Source: Stomorhina lunata | Taxonomy: Eukaryota; Arthropoda; Insecta; Diptera; Rhiniidae | Reading direction: 5' to 3' | Assembly: GCA_933228675.1 (NCBI GenBank) | Contig: OW121743.1 | Span: 114,129,781-114,193,780, forward strand | DNA: 64,000 nt | Part shown: positions 12,241-24,900 of the stretch, piece by piece | Position numbering within the stretch: position 1 is the first letter of the stretch | Layout: each line of letters starts with the position of its first letter | Notes under the pieces: generated by a model | Databases searched by the model: none | What the model was told of the DNA's origin: nothing | The model's input: the letters and a program-made list of their open reading frames with translations, nothing else | Translations under genes and position numbers: made by a program

Positions 12241-13886
12241 AGAGTCATTATTTCCTTTTGTTACTAACCCACTGTGCAATCTTCTTTAAATAAAACAAAA
12301 CACACACATTAATTATCATGAATTCCCTAAAATAAATTTTTAGTGTTTCTATTAACAAATTCCTAATTTACCTTTTTTTTGTAAAATCTCATGCTAAAAC
12401 ACATTTTTTAAATGTCTTCATATGTAGTACGAATCTTGTACTACATGTGTGTTCTCTCTATAGTATTCAAAATACCAACCAGTTTTAGGAAATTTGCCCA
12501 AAAAAAAATTGTATTATTCAAAATTTTTAAAAAGAAATTTGTAAGTTCAATAATTATATTAAGCAAAAAAGGTAGAACATGCAAAAAAAGAACCAGCCAA
12601 ACACACGATCATAATGGTGTAGGTTATGATCAGTGATCTCTAAGCTAATAAATTTATGTCTCATCATTCAATCACACTCATTTGTGTAGATTTCCGCATC
12701 AAGTTAGTTCTCAATTTGAGTATTTTCTCACAGAGGTGGGAGTTTCGATATAATTTGAAATTATTTTATGGAGATGGTTTTTGTATTTTTGTTTCGGAAT
12801 TATGGAAAATTAACGATTAAAATTTGATGTATCAATGAAAAATTTCGGATTTTTTTAGAAATTATTCGTTTAAATTTTTTTAACCCAAATCTTGAAAGTA
12901 TTCTACAAAGATTTTTGAAACTTTTTCGATATTTATACAAAAAATTGCAATTCATACTTCTAGTGAAAAACCTATTATAGTATCAACATTTTTGCAAAGA
13001 TTTTAAAATTGGAAAAATCGTTAGTCCCAATTTTCCATCCCTGATACCTTCTACATGATGATTTTTTTTCTTTTCATAGTAAATGTTTCGGTCTCTTTTG
13101 TACATTCATATTGTTTCTGCTTAATTGTACTGTAGCATTAGCATTTGGGGAATATTTTATTTGGGATACCGTCTACAAGTTTTATAGAGATTAAACATTT
13201 TAGTACAATTTTATTGACGGTCGGTTAAATAGATCCGGTGCTCAAAGCGTTTTTTTTTTTTATTTCAAAATCTTTTTCAATAAACAAATTAATAGAAAAT
13301 TTCCAATAAACTCTTAATTCTAACATAAATATCATAATGTTTCTTTGTTTAATTTAAGAAAAACTGACAAATTAATTAACGAAAAATGTTTTAAGGCAAA
13401 AATCCACAATTAAAATTATGTGTTAATTAATTAAAATGATATAAAATTCAATTTAAAAAAGAATAATAAAAAATTATGATAAAAATTAAAAACAAAATAA
13501 TGAAAAATTAAACTATTTTCTAATTTAATTAATTTTTTAAATCAAAATATGAGAATTATTATTGTTAGAAAAATATAAAAACCTAAATTTCAAAAAATTT
13601 TTGTTGAAATTGTAAAAATTTTAGAACAAAACAAATTAAAAAAACGTTGAAAAAAATATTTTACAAATTACAAAATTATTCTACTTCCAAATTATAAAAA
13701 AAAACCTAAAATTATTTTAAAAAAATGTGTGATTCCACGACAATTTTAGCCTCCAAACAGACGGATTTACACAATTGTTGGATTATTTACAGTAAGAAAT
13801 TTCAAAATTTTAGCAACTTTTTTGTTTTAATAAATTAAGACTTTTTGAACAAAATGTTTAAAAAATGTTCCACGATTAAATTAATA
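12241..13886. other. A/T-rich intergenic DNA
   Basis: Nothing gene-like is supported. The 74-codon frame at 12412-12636 has no similarity I recognise and no splice or composition support. Confidence 0.5.
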
Positions 13887-14460
13887 AAACAAGTAAGAAA
13901 GCGCTATAGTCGGTCAAGCCGACCATACGATACCCTTCACCACTAAGGTCAAAGGTGTTATTTTTCCTGTATAAAGACAAATATTTGCTAAATTTTGCCA
14001 TCATACAAACATTTTCTCAAAACGTATATATTCAACCTGTTTCCGTCATTTGGACTTATATGAGAGCTAGGGTCAAATGTGGACCGATTATCTCGAAATT
14101 TGGCAAATTGATTACAGTTGTTACAAAAATTATGTATGCAAAGAATAAACTCAAAATTTTTATAATTATTAGATTTATCACTAATACGTGATTTTTTGTC
14201 TTATTTTGTGCGTTTTTGAAGAAGAGTTTGTATGGGAGCTATGGTCAAATGTGGACCGATTTCGAAATTTGGTACAGTGATTTAGGTTTACATAAGCAGT
14301 ATCTGTTTTAAATTTCATGAAAAAATATTGATATTTGTGGCCAATATATCAATTCCGGGAAGTGGGACCTATGGGAGGTACCATAAATAATGGACCAAAT
14401 TTCATCAAATTATCTTTAGAATTGCGACCTGTAGTTTGATTACAAGGTTTACATGGGGGT

Positions 14461-14508
<48 letters not shown>

Positions 14509-14677
14509 CCGTCCAGCCAGACGGACGGACGGACGGACATCGCTAAATCGACTCAGAAAGTGATTCTAAGTCTATTGGTATACTAAAAGGTGGGTCTAAG
14601 ACAAATATTTCTATGCGTTACAAACATCAGCACAAACTTATAATACCCTTTCCACCTATGGTGGTGAAGGGTATAAC
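13887..14677 (+). repeat. DINE-1/Helentron-like repeat, copy B (full length)
   Basis: This is a full copy of the most abundant dispersed repeat here. The left end has acaagtaagaaagcgctata, then a hairpin tcggtcaagccga, then gatacccttcaccact. The right part holds a ccagccagccgg tandem tract and cggacggacggac, i.e. (GTCC)n. The end forms a hairpin from ATACCCTTTCCACC and GGTGGTGAAGGGTAT. The left block gatacccttcaccac is complementary to that right arm, so the ends are also inverted relative to each other. A (GTCY)n tract plus a 3' hairpin is known from DINE-1/Helentron elements, and I assign the class on that basis only. No transposase is present. Confidence 0.8.
14456..14540. repeat. ccagccagccgg / ggac microsatellite
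   Basis: The 12-bp unit ccagccagccgg is repeated several times inside copy B and is followed by four ggac units. Copies at 41620-41635, 57475-57495 and 61373-61400 have much shorter versions, so this tract expanded after insertion. Confidence 0.9.
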
Positions 14678-14811
14678 AAATATAAACCTCCACTTATTCG
14701 CAACAACGCCATCTATCGAAATATCTAAACACTATTCTTCTTGTGGTCGGCTATTCAAACCGGTTTAAAATGGCTTGATAGACCTTTTTTATCTGATTCT
14801 ATGGGTCAAAA

Positions 14812-15150
14812 AATTAAAGAATTAAAATTCGTTATTTTTAAGTTTTGGAACAATCCATACTTTACGAAGTATTTGCTCAATTAAACGTAGGTTGCGTGAT
14901 ACCAAAGTTTAAATCATTTCCATGGGACTTCTGGAAACTTCCATCCGAAAAAAATCTTAAAGCGGAACTATTTTTTAAAAGTTGAAGTATTTAAATTTCC
15001 TTTTTTATTTTTTTTTTTTCGTTAAAATGGTTTGCCTAAATTTTGGATAACTTTTAGCAACTGCCAAGGGTTGCCATAAGCAACTTCTTTACACGTTGTG
15101 TTGCCAGTAGACAAAGCAACTAAAATTCAGTTGCTAGATACAATCGATCC
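14812..15150. repeat. Dispersed repeat with ttgcc/agttgcca words, copy 2
   Basis: This is collinear with 4290-4948: acaatccatac, atttgctcaatta, catttccatggga, gttaaaatgg and the right end with gttgccagtaga. It is shorter than copy 1 because of an internal difference. There is no open frame. Confidence 0.6.
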
Positions 15151-16044
15151 ATTAATTTAATTTTTTGAGATATCATTACACAGGTCAACAACATTTTTTG
15201 GAACGAGATTTGTTTATCAATTCTAGATAACTCTGGAACATTCGTCCGAGAAGGCTCTTATTTTCCGAGATATAAATTTTTTTCCGAAAAGCAGATATTT
15301 TGCATTTTTTTCGACTACAACTTAATCGTCTCAATTTTATTTTTAATCCGCTCAGTCGTTTCAGAGAAATCGTGAAATTTGTAACAAAAAATTTAAAGAA
15401 ATTTTCGTCAGATTCTTAATCTATATACACTAGGTTGACAGGAAACATTTTTGTAATATTTGTTGAACAAAAAATTCAAAAAATTCAAAAAATTTAAAAA
15501 CGATTTTTGAAACCGACCTGAGAAAAATGTACCATTTTCCAACATGAAAAAAAACAAGTAAATTCTATTATATTTAAGCAAAACTGATCTTCTATTCAAT
15601 ACAAGTCATTTAATGATAAATTATGTCTTACTTTGAAATTTCTTTATTTACAACATACAACTTTTGGTGCATATCCTTAGGCGCCTTTTTTAGGGACATG
15701 AATTTTCAGGGGAAAAATAGAATAACTCCAAAACTACTACATGGATTTTTGTTTTTGACTATTTGAAATAAAGCTGTGTTAGTTTTCTTTAATATTTCAT
15801 TATTTTTTCTTGTAAACATTTTTTATTTCTGGTTTAAATTTCTCAAAAATAAAAAATAGCCCATTTTTCCCCATACAAATGGGCTCTGCTCCGATTTGTC
15901 TCAAATTTTCAGAACTTAACTTTTAGACCTATTGTTACAATATTCCGTTGAAAAAGTTATAAAATTCGAAAAAAAACATTTTCTTTCATACAAAATATGA
16001 ATGTTTGTGTGTCTGTATGTTCTTTATAGAATAGCTATACTATG
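15151..16044. other. Intergenic DNA, no gene seen
   Basis: No coding or repeat structure could be supported beyond general A/T richness. Confidence 0.4.
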
Positions 16045-16512
16045 CATTTGATCATGTTATGATCTTAAGAAAAGTTGTTACGCTAAAGCCGACGAACATT
16101 ACTAATTGGTATAACCAAGTTCCGACAGATGGCACCACTGAAAATTACTCAAAATGAATTGAATCGTAAACTGTGCATTTATCTTAAGCAAAGTTGTTTA
16201 GTACAAGCCGACGAAGGTTTTTAAGTTAGTATGACAAATTCTCGACAGGTGGCGCAACTGTAAATTACTCAAAATTAATTAAATCATAACCTGTACATTT
16301 GATCATGCTACAATCTTTAGTAAAGTTGTTGCGAATGAGTCGGTATGACACATTTCCGATAAATGGTGCCACTATAAAAACTAATTGAATAGTAAACTTT
16401 GTATATGCATTTAATAATGTAATGATCTTTAGCAAAGTTGTTGTACATGAGCCGACGAAAGTTTCTAAGTTGGTGAGACGAATTTCTACAAAATGGCGCC
16501 ACTGAAAACTGT
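16045..16512. repeat. Four-copy tandem repeat with GATGGCGCCAC-like motif
   Basis: Units begin at about 16045, 16176, 16296 and 16408, each with catttgatcatg-like words. Each then runs through aaagttgtt, gagccgacgaa and a [AG][AG]TGGCGCCAC-like motif to attactcaaaattaatt. The motif versions are agatggcaccac, aggtggcgcaac, aaatggtgccac and aaatggcgccac. The units have diverged by substitutions and small deletions, so spacing shrinks from 131 to about 105 bp. The second version resembles the core recognised by fly CTCF, but that is inference only. Confidence 0.8.
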
Positions 16513-17569
16513 AAGTCTGATTGTATCAGTATATATAAGAAAATAAAGGAAAACCCAAGCTTTGTGAATTTTGGACTTGTGGTTACCCTGTCTTTTCACA
16601 GTGTGAACTATTGGGAGTCAATGTTGACCACCTCAAAAGTAAAAAAAATTATTGTCCAATATGATTGATTTTTTTTACATTTTGAAAAGGGCTTAGAAGC
16701 AAAGAAAAATCATGCTACTTTACTATAATCACTTTTATTGGTTTAAACTTTAAAGTTATTTCATTTCAAAAATGAAAAAAAACTAACTTCTCTTTTCGAA
16801 TTTTTTAGTTTTTTACTAATTGTGCATTCGATGTTAAGACGATAATTTTTTAAAAAAATACGAGATATATCCAATTCTTTCGAAAATAGAACTTTAAGCC
16901 CCGTTTTTTAATATCTCGAACCGTTTTGTGTTGAGAAATTTTTAATGTGTGGTTTTCGCTCTGTCTAGAACTGGGGATAATCCTCCTGATGGGATGGCCT
17001 AACCAACCGTCGAAAAGCGTCGAGAAAATGTTTTCATTTTTTGGTTTTATCAAAAAACTATTTTTTACATTAATAAATAATTGTAATAAATTGGGATCTT
17101 AGTGCAATACACTACAGTAAAACTTTTTAATGAAAATTTTTTAATTTAGCAAAAATTCTTTGATATAAGTAAACGATTGCAAATATTGGTTATTAAATAC
17201 AAATTCTCAATATAAACTCTTAAGCCCTAATTTACAAACGAAAAAAAACTATGAAAAGCTTGTAATTTAACCCCCTAATTCATAAACAAATAATAATAAA
17301 GTTATCAAAGTCTTATCGTTGGAATTTTGTAAGAAAAATTTGATTTATAAGTTCTTCATAACATTATTTTTCATTTAGACTTTAATAATTTTATAATTCG
17401 TTTATGACTTAGGGGTATGTTAAACGATTTTAAAAAATACCTTTATGTTATGTTTTTTATTTGAGGATTGAACTTATTCAAATCACATATAAATATTTAT
17501 CCTCTATTATCTAAATAAACTGTTATTGTTTATTAACTAATAATCTTCTATCTCCCCTTCTAATTTCAG
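16513..17569. other. Probable intron or intergenic DNA before the 17.5-kb exon
   Basis: No gene feature is seen. The right end, ttctaatttcag at 17559-17569, is a good splice acceptor, so at least part of this is the last long intron of the gene that follows. Confidence 0.5.
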
Positions 17570-18076
17570 CAAAAAGTGATGGCAAAGAAATTAAACCCAT
17601 CATAAATCCCACAGACACTCTTAATCCAAATATAACAAATATCGAAACAGGTGATTCAGATCCCGATGAGGACGAAGACAATGGACAATCTTGGCATAAA
17701 TTGCTAGATCCAGAATTACAACCCGAACCTCCCATACCAGATAATCAGGAGTCACAGGAAATATATAACGATCATATACGTTTGGCCAAAGAATATTTGA
17801 GAGTGGAGACAAAAATGTACTTTTCCCAAGATATAAGAGAAAAAATTTTGTATCAAATGGATCCGGAGGAGAAGAGAAAAAAGGAGGAATTGTTAAAGAA
17901 ATTAAAGGATAAGGTGAGTAAAAAATTTTAACATAAATAAAAATTTCTAATTATTATATTTCTAATTCCAGGAAGAACTTTTGGACCTTTACAATAATCT
18001 TAAAGCCTCCCGGCAAATGCCTGAAGAACCCGATGATAGTTGGGTAGTCGTTAATAGTAATAATCATAATTCGTAG
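17570..18076 (+). CDS. Last two exons of an unidentified gene, 148 codons in window
   Basis: Exon 17570-17913 follows a ttctaatttcag acceptor and ends at a gtgagt donor. A 58-bp intron (17914-17971) ends in aattccag, and exon 17972-18076 ends with TAG. The frame stays open across the junction, entering in a phase that needs one base from an earlier exon, so the start lies further left, perhaps outside the window. The product has an acidic stretch (DSDPDEDEDNG), a Pro/Glu-rich segment, then a charged helical region (MDPEEKRKKEELLKKLKDKE) likely to be coiled coil. It ends EPDDSWVVVNS. No enzyme domain or membrane segment is visible. The acidic DDSWVVV tail fits the W-x-x-[LIV] pattern of Atg8-binding motifs, but so short a match can be chance. 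I do not recognise the family. The gene converges with VWA8. Confidence 0.8.
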
Positions 18077-18654
18077 TATTTATTATTTAAGTGTAATTTA
18101 GTTGTAATCTTATGTAAGAATGTGAAGAAATGTTTGAAAGTTATATGAGAGTGTTTGAAGACTTTAAGTAATTTTTCTAGCAATTTTAGTTTCCTTCTTA
18201 TTTTTTTAATTTTTTATTTTTATAATTTAGTTTTATTTTTTAAAAAGTTTTGTACAGTGTTATATGAACGTATGTATGTGATCTCAGATTTTAAGCAAAT
18301 TGTAATTAATTTAACATTTAATCATGCTTTTAAGACTTTCTTTTCATTTTTTCCTGTTAATTGTTCTTTCTCTAGATATAAGAATATAATTATTTAAATG
18401 TCTTACCAGCTAAAAAAAAACTTATTTAAATATACAGAAATATATGAGATTTAGAATTCTGGTCAATAGTTATGTGTAGTTTTAATTGGATTGACAAAAT
18501 AATAAGAAACATCATATAGATTATATTCAACTTATCACAAATACAAATTTAAAGAGAAAATTTGTTTAGTATGCTAGTGACAGGAATCCAGATTTGCCGA
18601 TTTATCGGCATTTTGGCGATTTTTGACCTGAAAAGTAGTAAAGTGTATAGTAAA
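18077..18654. other. 3' untranslated region and intergenic DNA
   Basis: This follows the TAG at 18074-18076. I saw no clear AATAAA signal, and the extent of the 3' UTR cannot be fixed. The 80-codon frame at 18155-18397 is Phe/Leu-rich by composition and not convincing. Confidence 0.4.
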
Positions 18655-20215
18655 TAGTTTAGAAAAATTTTCGAATAGAAAATTTTTCTTAAAAAATTTT
18701 TCATATAAAATGTTTTGTTTAGAAAAATTTTTCACATAAAATTTTTTTGCATAGCAAATTTTTTTGTATAGAAAAATTTTTAAATAAATTTTTAAATAAA
18801 ATGTTTAAATAAAATTTTTAAATAAAAAATTTTTTAGAATAGGAAATTTTTTACATCAATTTTTTTGTATGAAAAATTTTTTATATAACATTTTTTGTAT
18901 AGAAAAATTTTAAAATAAAGTTTTTGAATAGAAAAAATTTCTACATAAATTTTTTTTGTATAAAAAAATTTTTCATATAAAATTTTTTGCATAGAAAAAT
19001 TTTCCATACAAATTTTTTGCATAGAAAAATTTTCCATACAAATTTTTAGTATAGAACAATTAATTTTCAATAGAAAATTTTTTTCAAAAAATTTTAAAAT
19101 TTTTTGTTTTGAAATTTTCCATATAAATTTTTTTGCTTAGAAAAATTTCAAATAAAATGTTTGAATAGAAAACTTATCTACTTATTTTTTTTTTTTTTTT
19201 TTTTTTTTTGTATGAACAAATTTTTCATATAAATTTTTTTGTATAGAAAAATTTTACATATAAAATTTTTTGAATAGAAAAATGTTCCATAAAAATTTTT
19301 TGTATAGAAAAATTTTCAAATAAAATTTTTGAATAGAAAAATTTTCTACATCAATTTTTTTGTATGAAAAAATTTTTTATATAACATTTTTTGTATAGAA
19401 AAATTTTCAAATAAAATTTTTGAATAGAAAAATTTTCTACATAAATTTTTTTTGTATAAAAAAATTTTTCATATAAAATTTTTTGCATAGAAAAATTTTT
19501 CATACAAATTTTTAGTTTTCAAATTTTTAGTTTTTCAAATTTTAAAATTTTTTGTTTAGAAATTTTCCATATAAATTTTTTTGCATAGAAAAATTTCAAA
19601 TAAAATTTTTGAATAGAAAATTATCTACTTAATTTTTTTTTTTTTTTTTGTATGAAAAAATTTTTCATATAAATTTTTTTGTATAGAAAAATTTTACATA
19701 TAAAATTTTTTGAATAGAAAAATGTTCCATAAAAATTTTTTCAAATAAAATTTTTTAATAGAAAAATTTTCTACATAAATTTTTTTAGTATAAAAAAAAC
19801 AAAAAATTCCATATAAAATTGTTTGTATAGAAAAATTTTACAAATATAATTTTTTGCATAGAAAAATTTCCCATAAAAATTTTTAGTACAGAAAAATTTT
19901 CAATATAAAATTTTTGAATAGAAAAATTGTTTACATAATTTTTTTTTTTTTTATATAGATAAATTTTCTATATAAAGTTTTTTGTATAAAAAAATTTTCC
20001 ATGTAAATTTTTTGTATAGAAAAATTTTCCTTAAATGTTTAGTATAAAAAAACTTTCAATAAAAATTTTTTTGTTTAGAAGAATTTTTAATATATTTTTT
20101 TTTTTTTTTTTTTTTGTAAAAAACGTTTTTAATATGAAATTTCTTTTATAGAAAAATTTTCAATAAAAGTTTGTGCTATTGAAACATTTTCAATTAAATT
20201 TTGTTTAAATATTTT
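18655..20215. repeat. 29-bp A/T minisatellite array 2
   Basis: Degenerate tandem units of the type TATAGAAAAATTTTCAAATAAAATTTTTG, mostly about 29 bp, with expanded T tracts near 19183, 19630 and 20095. A block (from about 19115 to 19330) recurs near 19560-19750, so part of the array was duplicated. It lies between the convergent 17.5-kb gene and VWA8. Frames such as 18834-19070 (-) are translations of the repeat. Confidence 0.85.
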
Positions 20216-20424
20216 GTCATATATTCCGATTTTGTTGAATACTTCTGAAAATTTACAGCCGATTTTTTTTAGAAAAAATATGTCGATTTTTTCCGAAAAA
20301 TTTCTGGCAGTCCTGGCTAATGAAGGTGATAGAGAGATCATAAGAAATGATTCCCAGATGGCCTAAACCAAGGCTGCCCAAATGTAGAGCGTTGAGAGTG
20401 CTCAATCTTAAGTCTTAGAGACAT

Positions 20425-20950
20425 ATCTGTGCTATTTTGTCAAAACTTCAAGATTTAAGTATATTTATGTCATTTCCGGCAGAAGCTAGGGTAAAATGTG
20501 GACCGATTGTTACCAAATTTCGGTTATCGGATTATGTTTAAAAAAAATTTATAGAAATTTTTATAATTACCTGGACATTTTAAAGAGTTTTGAGAGTGTG
20601 TCTCGCATAAGAGGTATGGTCAAATATAGACCGATTTCAACAAAATTTGGTGCACTGATTTCGGTAACCACATGCAATATATATGCTGAAGTTTTTTTTT
20701 AAATAAGCACAAATTTGTATCCGTAAAGTACCGAAATCTCCATTCCGAGAAGGCAGACAGACCTATAGGAGGTATCCGAAATAATGATCGGATTTTATTC
20801 AAAAAGAATAGGGACAAAAAAATATCTGCCAAATTTCATTAATTTGTCTTGAAATTTATGAACTGTACTTTGATCACAACCTGACATGGACAGCCGGACG
20901 GAAATCGACTCAAGAAGTGATTTTGAGTTGATCATGAAAATTCAAAAAAT
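20425..20950 (+). repeat. DINE-1/Helentron-like repeat, copy G (decayed)
   Basis: Diverged but collinear blocks: gatttaagtatatttatgtc, agggtaaaatgtggaccgat, then caaatatagaccgatttcaa, then a weak ggacagccggacgg tract and aaatcgactca. Both hairpin ends are lost. Confidence 0.55.
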
Positions 20951-20960
20951 CGTTAAAATG

Positions 20961-21080
20961 TGCCTTTAAAAAACATTTTTATACAAATTAACCCCTGCAT
21001 ACCAATGGGCTAAGCATGGAAACTACTTAGAGCCCATGGGTACGTAAAGGTTCATTTGTATAAAAATGTGTTTAAAGGCG
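20961..21080. repeat. Near-palindromic 120-bp sequence
   Basis: The left arm (20961-21013) contains acatttttatacaaattaac and aatgggctaag. The right arm (21028-21080) contains the complement, with atttgtataaaaatgtg and agcccatgggta. The arms match over most of about 50 bp around a loop of about 14 nt. This could be a small foldback element. Confidence 0.6.
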
Positions 21081-21919
21081 CTTTTGAAAGATTTTTTAAA
21101 ATTTCATGGAATATAACAATAAAAACATACAATTTCGAGTACCCTTTAAAAAAAATAGAATATTTTTATTTCTTTGTGTGTTCTTACTTACATTCTGATA
21201 CTTCTTTTTACTTTTTTCGAATTCTTTTAAAAAACTGTTGGAAAAAGCCAAAAAAAAAGAGTTTTGAAAACGGTATGAAAAAAATACTTTTTTTTCGTCT
21301 TATGCAAAAGTGACATAACGTTAGCCCATTGTAACAAAAATACATATTTAAATATCTTGAGGTCTCAAAAAAGTGAAAAAAGTCTAACTTATTAAAATTT
21401 TTAAAAATAATAAATTTTTTAAGGCATATGCTCAGGAGAGTCTTCAAAGATATAGAATATTTTGGAAAACCCTTAAATATTAGGTTCTAACTGGTAGTGA
21501 AACGATATTATCGTGTTACTTAATAGTAATTTTTATTATTGGTTTTTTAATAAAAAAAAATAAATGCATTTTTCTGTATCAATTATATTTAATTACAAGG
21601 TGGCACAAAAAAATTTTTTTGATGAGGCAAAACTTTTGGGAATAACTGAAAATAGTGAAATATGATTTAAATTTTTTCGAGTTTGCTTTAGTTTTCGAAA
21701 TAAACAATTTGCAACTATAGAAATTGCTAAAACGTGAATATGCGGATTCGGCAGACCAATAATATTTTAGTTAACACATCTATCTTTGTGTCCCTGTGTT
21801 ATATTAGTAAAATCACTGTATGTACACGGAAATTTATACAGTTCGTAATAAAGCTAAAAATTTATCTAGTATTATACAAACATTAAACTTAAAATAAACA
21901 TTTTTATAAATACACTTTA
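21081..21919. other. Intergenic DNA and probable 3' UTR of VWA8
   Basis: No second gene is seen. The right end borders the VWA8 stop codon and must contain its 3' UTR. I found no canonical polyadenylation signal close to the stop. Confidence 0.4.
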
Positions 21920-24900
21920 TCACAATAGAGATGAGGTAAAGATTTGTTTAAGAATTTGGGGTAAAGTTGAGACATCCATGCAGACATAACTATGGCCGGC
22001 GGGCATTTGGGAGTTAATGCTGAAAATATTCAAATTTTAATAAAAAATAAAACTTCCATTGAAAAAAAAAATTCTAAAAACTTACACATCAGCTTCCTCC
22101 GCCAAACTGCCTATAAATATAACATGACCCTTGACCTTAGGTTCGCCATTCATTAAAGCCTTAGCAAAATCTTTAGGATTAATGCCATATCTCGAAAGAT
22201 TAGCATCGCTCAATACCACCACTATGGAATTATCATAATCTTCATCAGCCAATGTATTCACAGCCTCTTTGGTGGCTTTAACAGTACTATCTCCGGACCA
22301 GCAGTATTGTGAATGAGCATGCATCATGCGTATAGTTTCGAAACGTTCCTTATCGGTACGTGGAGGACTGCCGGCATTAATGAAAGGTATTTCATAACCC
22401 TCACCACTGTGACCGACAATATCGTAAACGATTTTCTTTTCATAACCCTCAAAGGCCTCCATGACCATTACTACAGCCTCAAGTTCACGATCTAGGCGGC
22501 CATCATAACCATTAAAACGATACATTGAACCTGAAACATCTACCACCAATTTCAAGCGATTAGGTTTCTCTTGTATATGATCAGCCCAGGGATTGGCATC
22601 TGCCCGACGACGATAGATATTTTTTTCTCCAGTTATACCCTCTATCAAACGGGTATCATCTAGTTCGCCATGGGTTTGATACTTTTGCCATTGTCTTTCC
22701 TTACTCTTGGTTTGCATGGCATCCAAAACAGCCTTTAATTGTTGGACTTGCTTGTGTATGGGCTCACTGAATTGGGCATATAATGCATGATCATGAGCAG
22801 ACATTTTTATTTCCTTTAATTTCTCCTCAAAAGCTTTACGATTCATTTCTCTGGCAGCCTTTTTAACTTCTTCGGGAATATCATCTTTTTCTTCATCGGA
22901 AAGTTGATGCACCTTGTGGCCTTTATCTAAACGAAAGGGACCACCCTTACCACCTAAGCCGGCTGTATCACGACCACCACTACCACCAGCCCAGGTATTA
23001 CCTCCTACATGAGGTTCATTTTTGGGATCATCCTTGCCATATTTGGGTCCAGAGACACCCAAACCACTTTTACGATTGACTGTCAATTGTATTTCCTTCT
23101 TTTTGCGTAAAGCAAACAATTCATTGCGGGCATAAGCCTCTATTGGTAGACCATGCTTAGCCAACACCGTGGTTACCTGTTCCAAGGCTTCAGGCTGGTA
23201 TTTATCGAAATCCAAAACATTACCCACCAACTCGGACATGTTTTCATTGGGATACTTTTCCAAATGTTTGACAATATTTACCACTTCCCTAGTGGAATAG
23301 GGATAGTTAAGTAGACCCTCATCAGCCATTTGTCTCAATTCTCCAAAAGCATTAACCAAAGTGGCCAAAGTTTTCTTGGGCACTGAAGGACCATATTGTT
23401 GTAGCAAAAAGATTTCAGAATCGGGAGAAGGATTGTCTACAGCATGACAACTGAAGACATCACCCAAAGAAGCAAAGAAGTCATTACCCAGGAAGGGGAA
23501 ACCAGGACGATTGGCTAAAACAATCACACGGAAATTGGGATGGGTTTCGATAATCTCTTGTGACGGATTTTCCTCCAAAGCAGTTTTCTTGTCACCAGGA
23601 GCCACAATTTTACGACCATCTGACAGCATCATTTCACCACTTTCCACCAAGGTTCTCAAAATACAAGTAACATTAACAGGAGCCTTGTCAGCCTCATCTA
23701 TGACCAAGATATGACCAGTCTTAACAGCCTTTACTAGAGGACTGTCCTCATAAACCACCTGACCATCACGCAGGGTAGATTGCACAGTCAAACTGTGTAC
23801 AGTGGTATCTCTGTGTAGCTGCAAATACTCGCGAGGTTTGTTCATCAGTTGCAGCAATTTATCAATGAGTTTGTTTTTACCCACTCCTTGATTGCCTACC
23901 AAGAGCAAGTGATCACCTATCAGGAAATCTTGTAAGAGACGTTCCAATAAGGCAACATGTTGAGGCATTTCATAGAACAAGGTACTGGGTACTTTAGATT
24001 CTTCACTAGCCACCTCCAATTTCATTTCAGTCTCTCCTATCTTTAAGATATTGTTTTCTACGGAAATTTTACTACGTCCTGTATGTTTTCCTGTTTCCGG
24101 TTCTATGCCAGCTTGTCTAATAGCATTTTCCAAGGCGCCTCTGGGTAGAGCAGGCATAAATTTGGTAAGGAAAGTATTTTGTATAATTTCATAAACATCC
24201 GTGGGATAAGAAGACATGCGTCGGGCGATTTTCAAAAGCTGGCGTGTGGATAAAGTACCGGAAAGATTTTGTAATGTAGCATCGGATGAGTCTCTTAAAA
24301 TATGAGACAACTGTATTACTTTGTGTATGCTGTCATCAATATTTCCATAAAGTTTGTTTATTATCTCATACTCCTCCGATTGCTGTAAAGGTCTGACCTC
24401 CATGTATAGGAAAAGACTCAACATTTCGGGTGTCAACCAATTTTGTGCTGTTGAATTAGGATTAGGTGGCTCAGCCAAGGCAATAATTCTAAAACTATCA
24501 TGAATCTTCAAAATACCCTTCTCGGCTAATTCCAATTTAGTTAAACCTTGCTGCAATAAAGACTCATAACGTTCCCCACTCACGAGGGTAGTGCCATCAC
24601 ACAACTGCAATTCGCGATCATGGATAAGGCGCTGAAGTACTGTAACGGTGCTTTTATGTAAACGATGTATTCCATTAAGTAAAGCCACAGAACCAGTTTT
24701 AGCTGCCCTCACCAAAGGTGAATCTCTCCATACAGTATCTCCTTCAGCTGTAGTAATGCGTTGTTGTACTAAATCTCTTGAAGTCATATCCTCAAACAAG
24801 ACCATGGGTTCTAAAGATTGCTGCAAGAGTTGCATGAGATGTTGGGTTAATGTATATTTCCCTACACCTTTTTGACCCATTAAGCAAATATCTCCCACAC

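Noticed and set aside
13955..14191. 78-codon frame shared with 41944-42198 (-) as a conserved gene
   Set aside because: It is shared only because both lie in copies of the same dispersed repeat. Other copies have it broken, and no domain is visible.
23511..24875. Plus-strand frames opposite VWA8
   Set aside because: They are shadows of the well-supported minus-strand exon.
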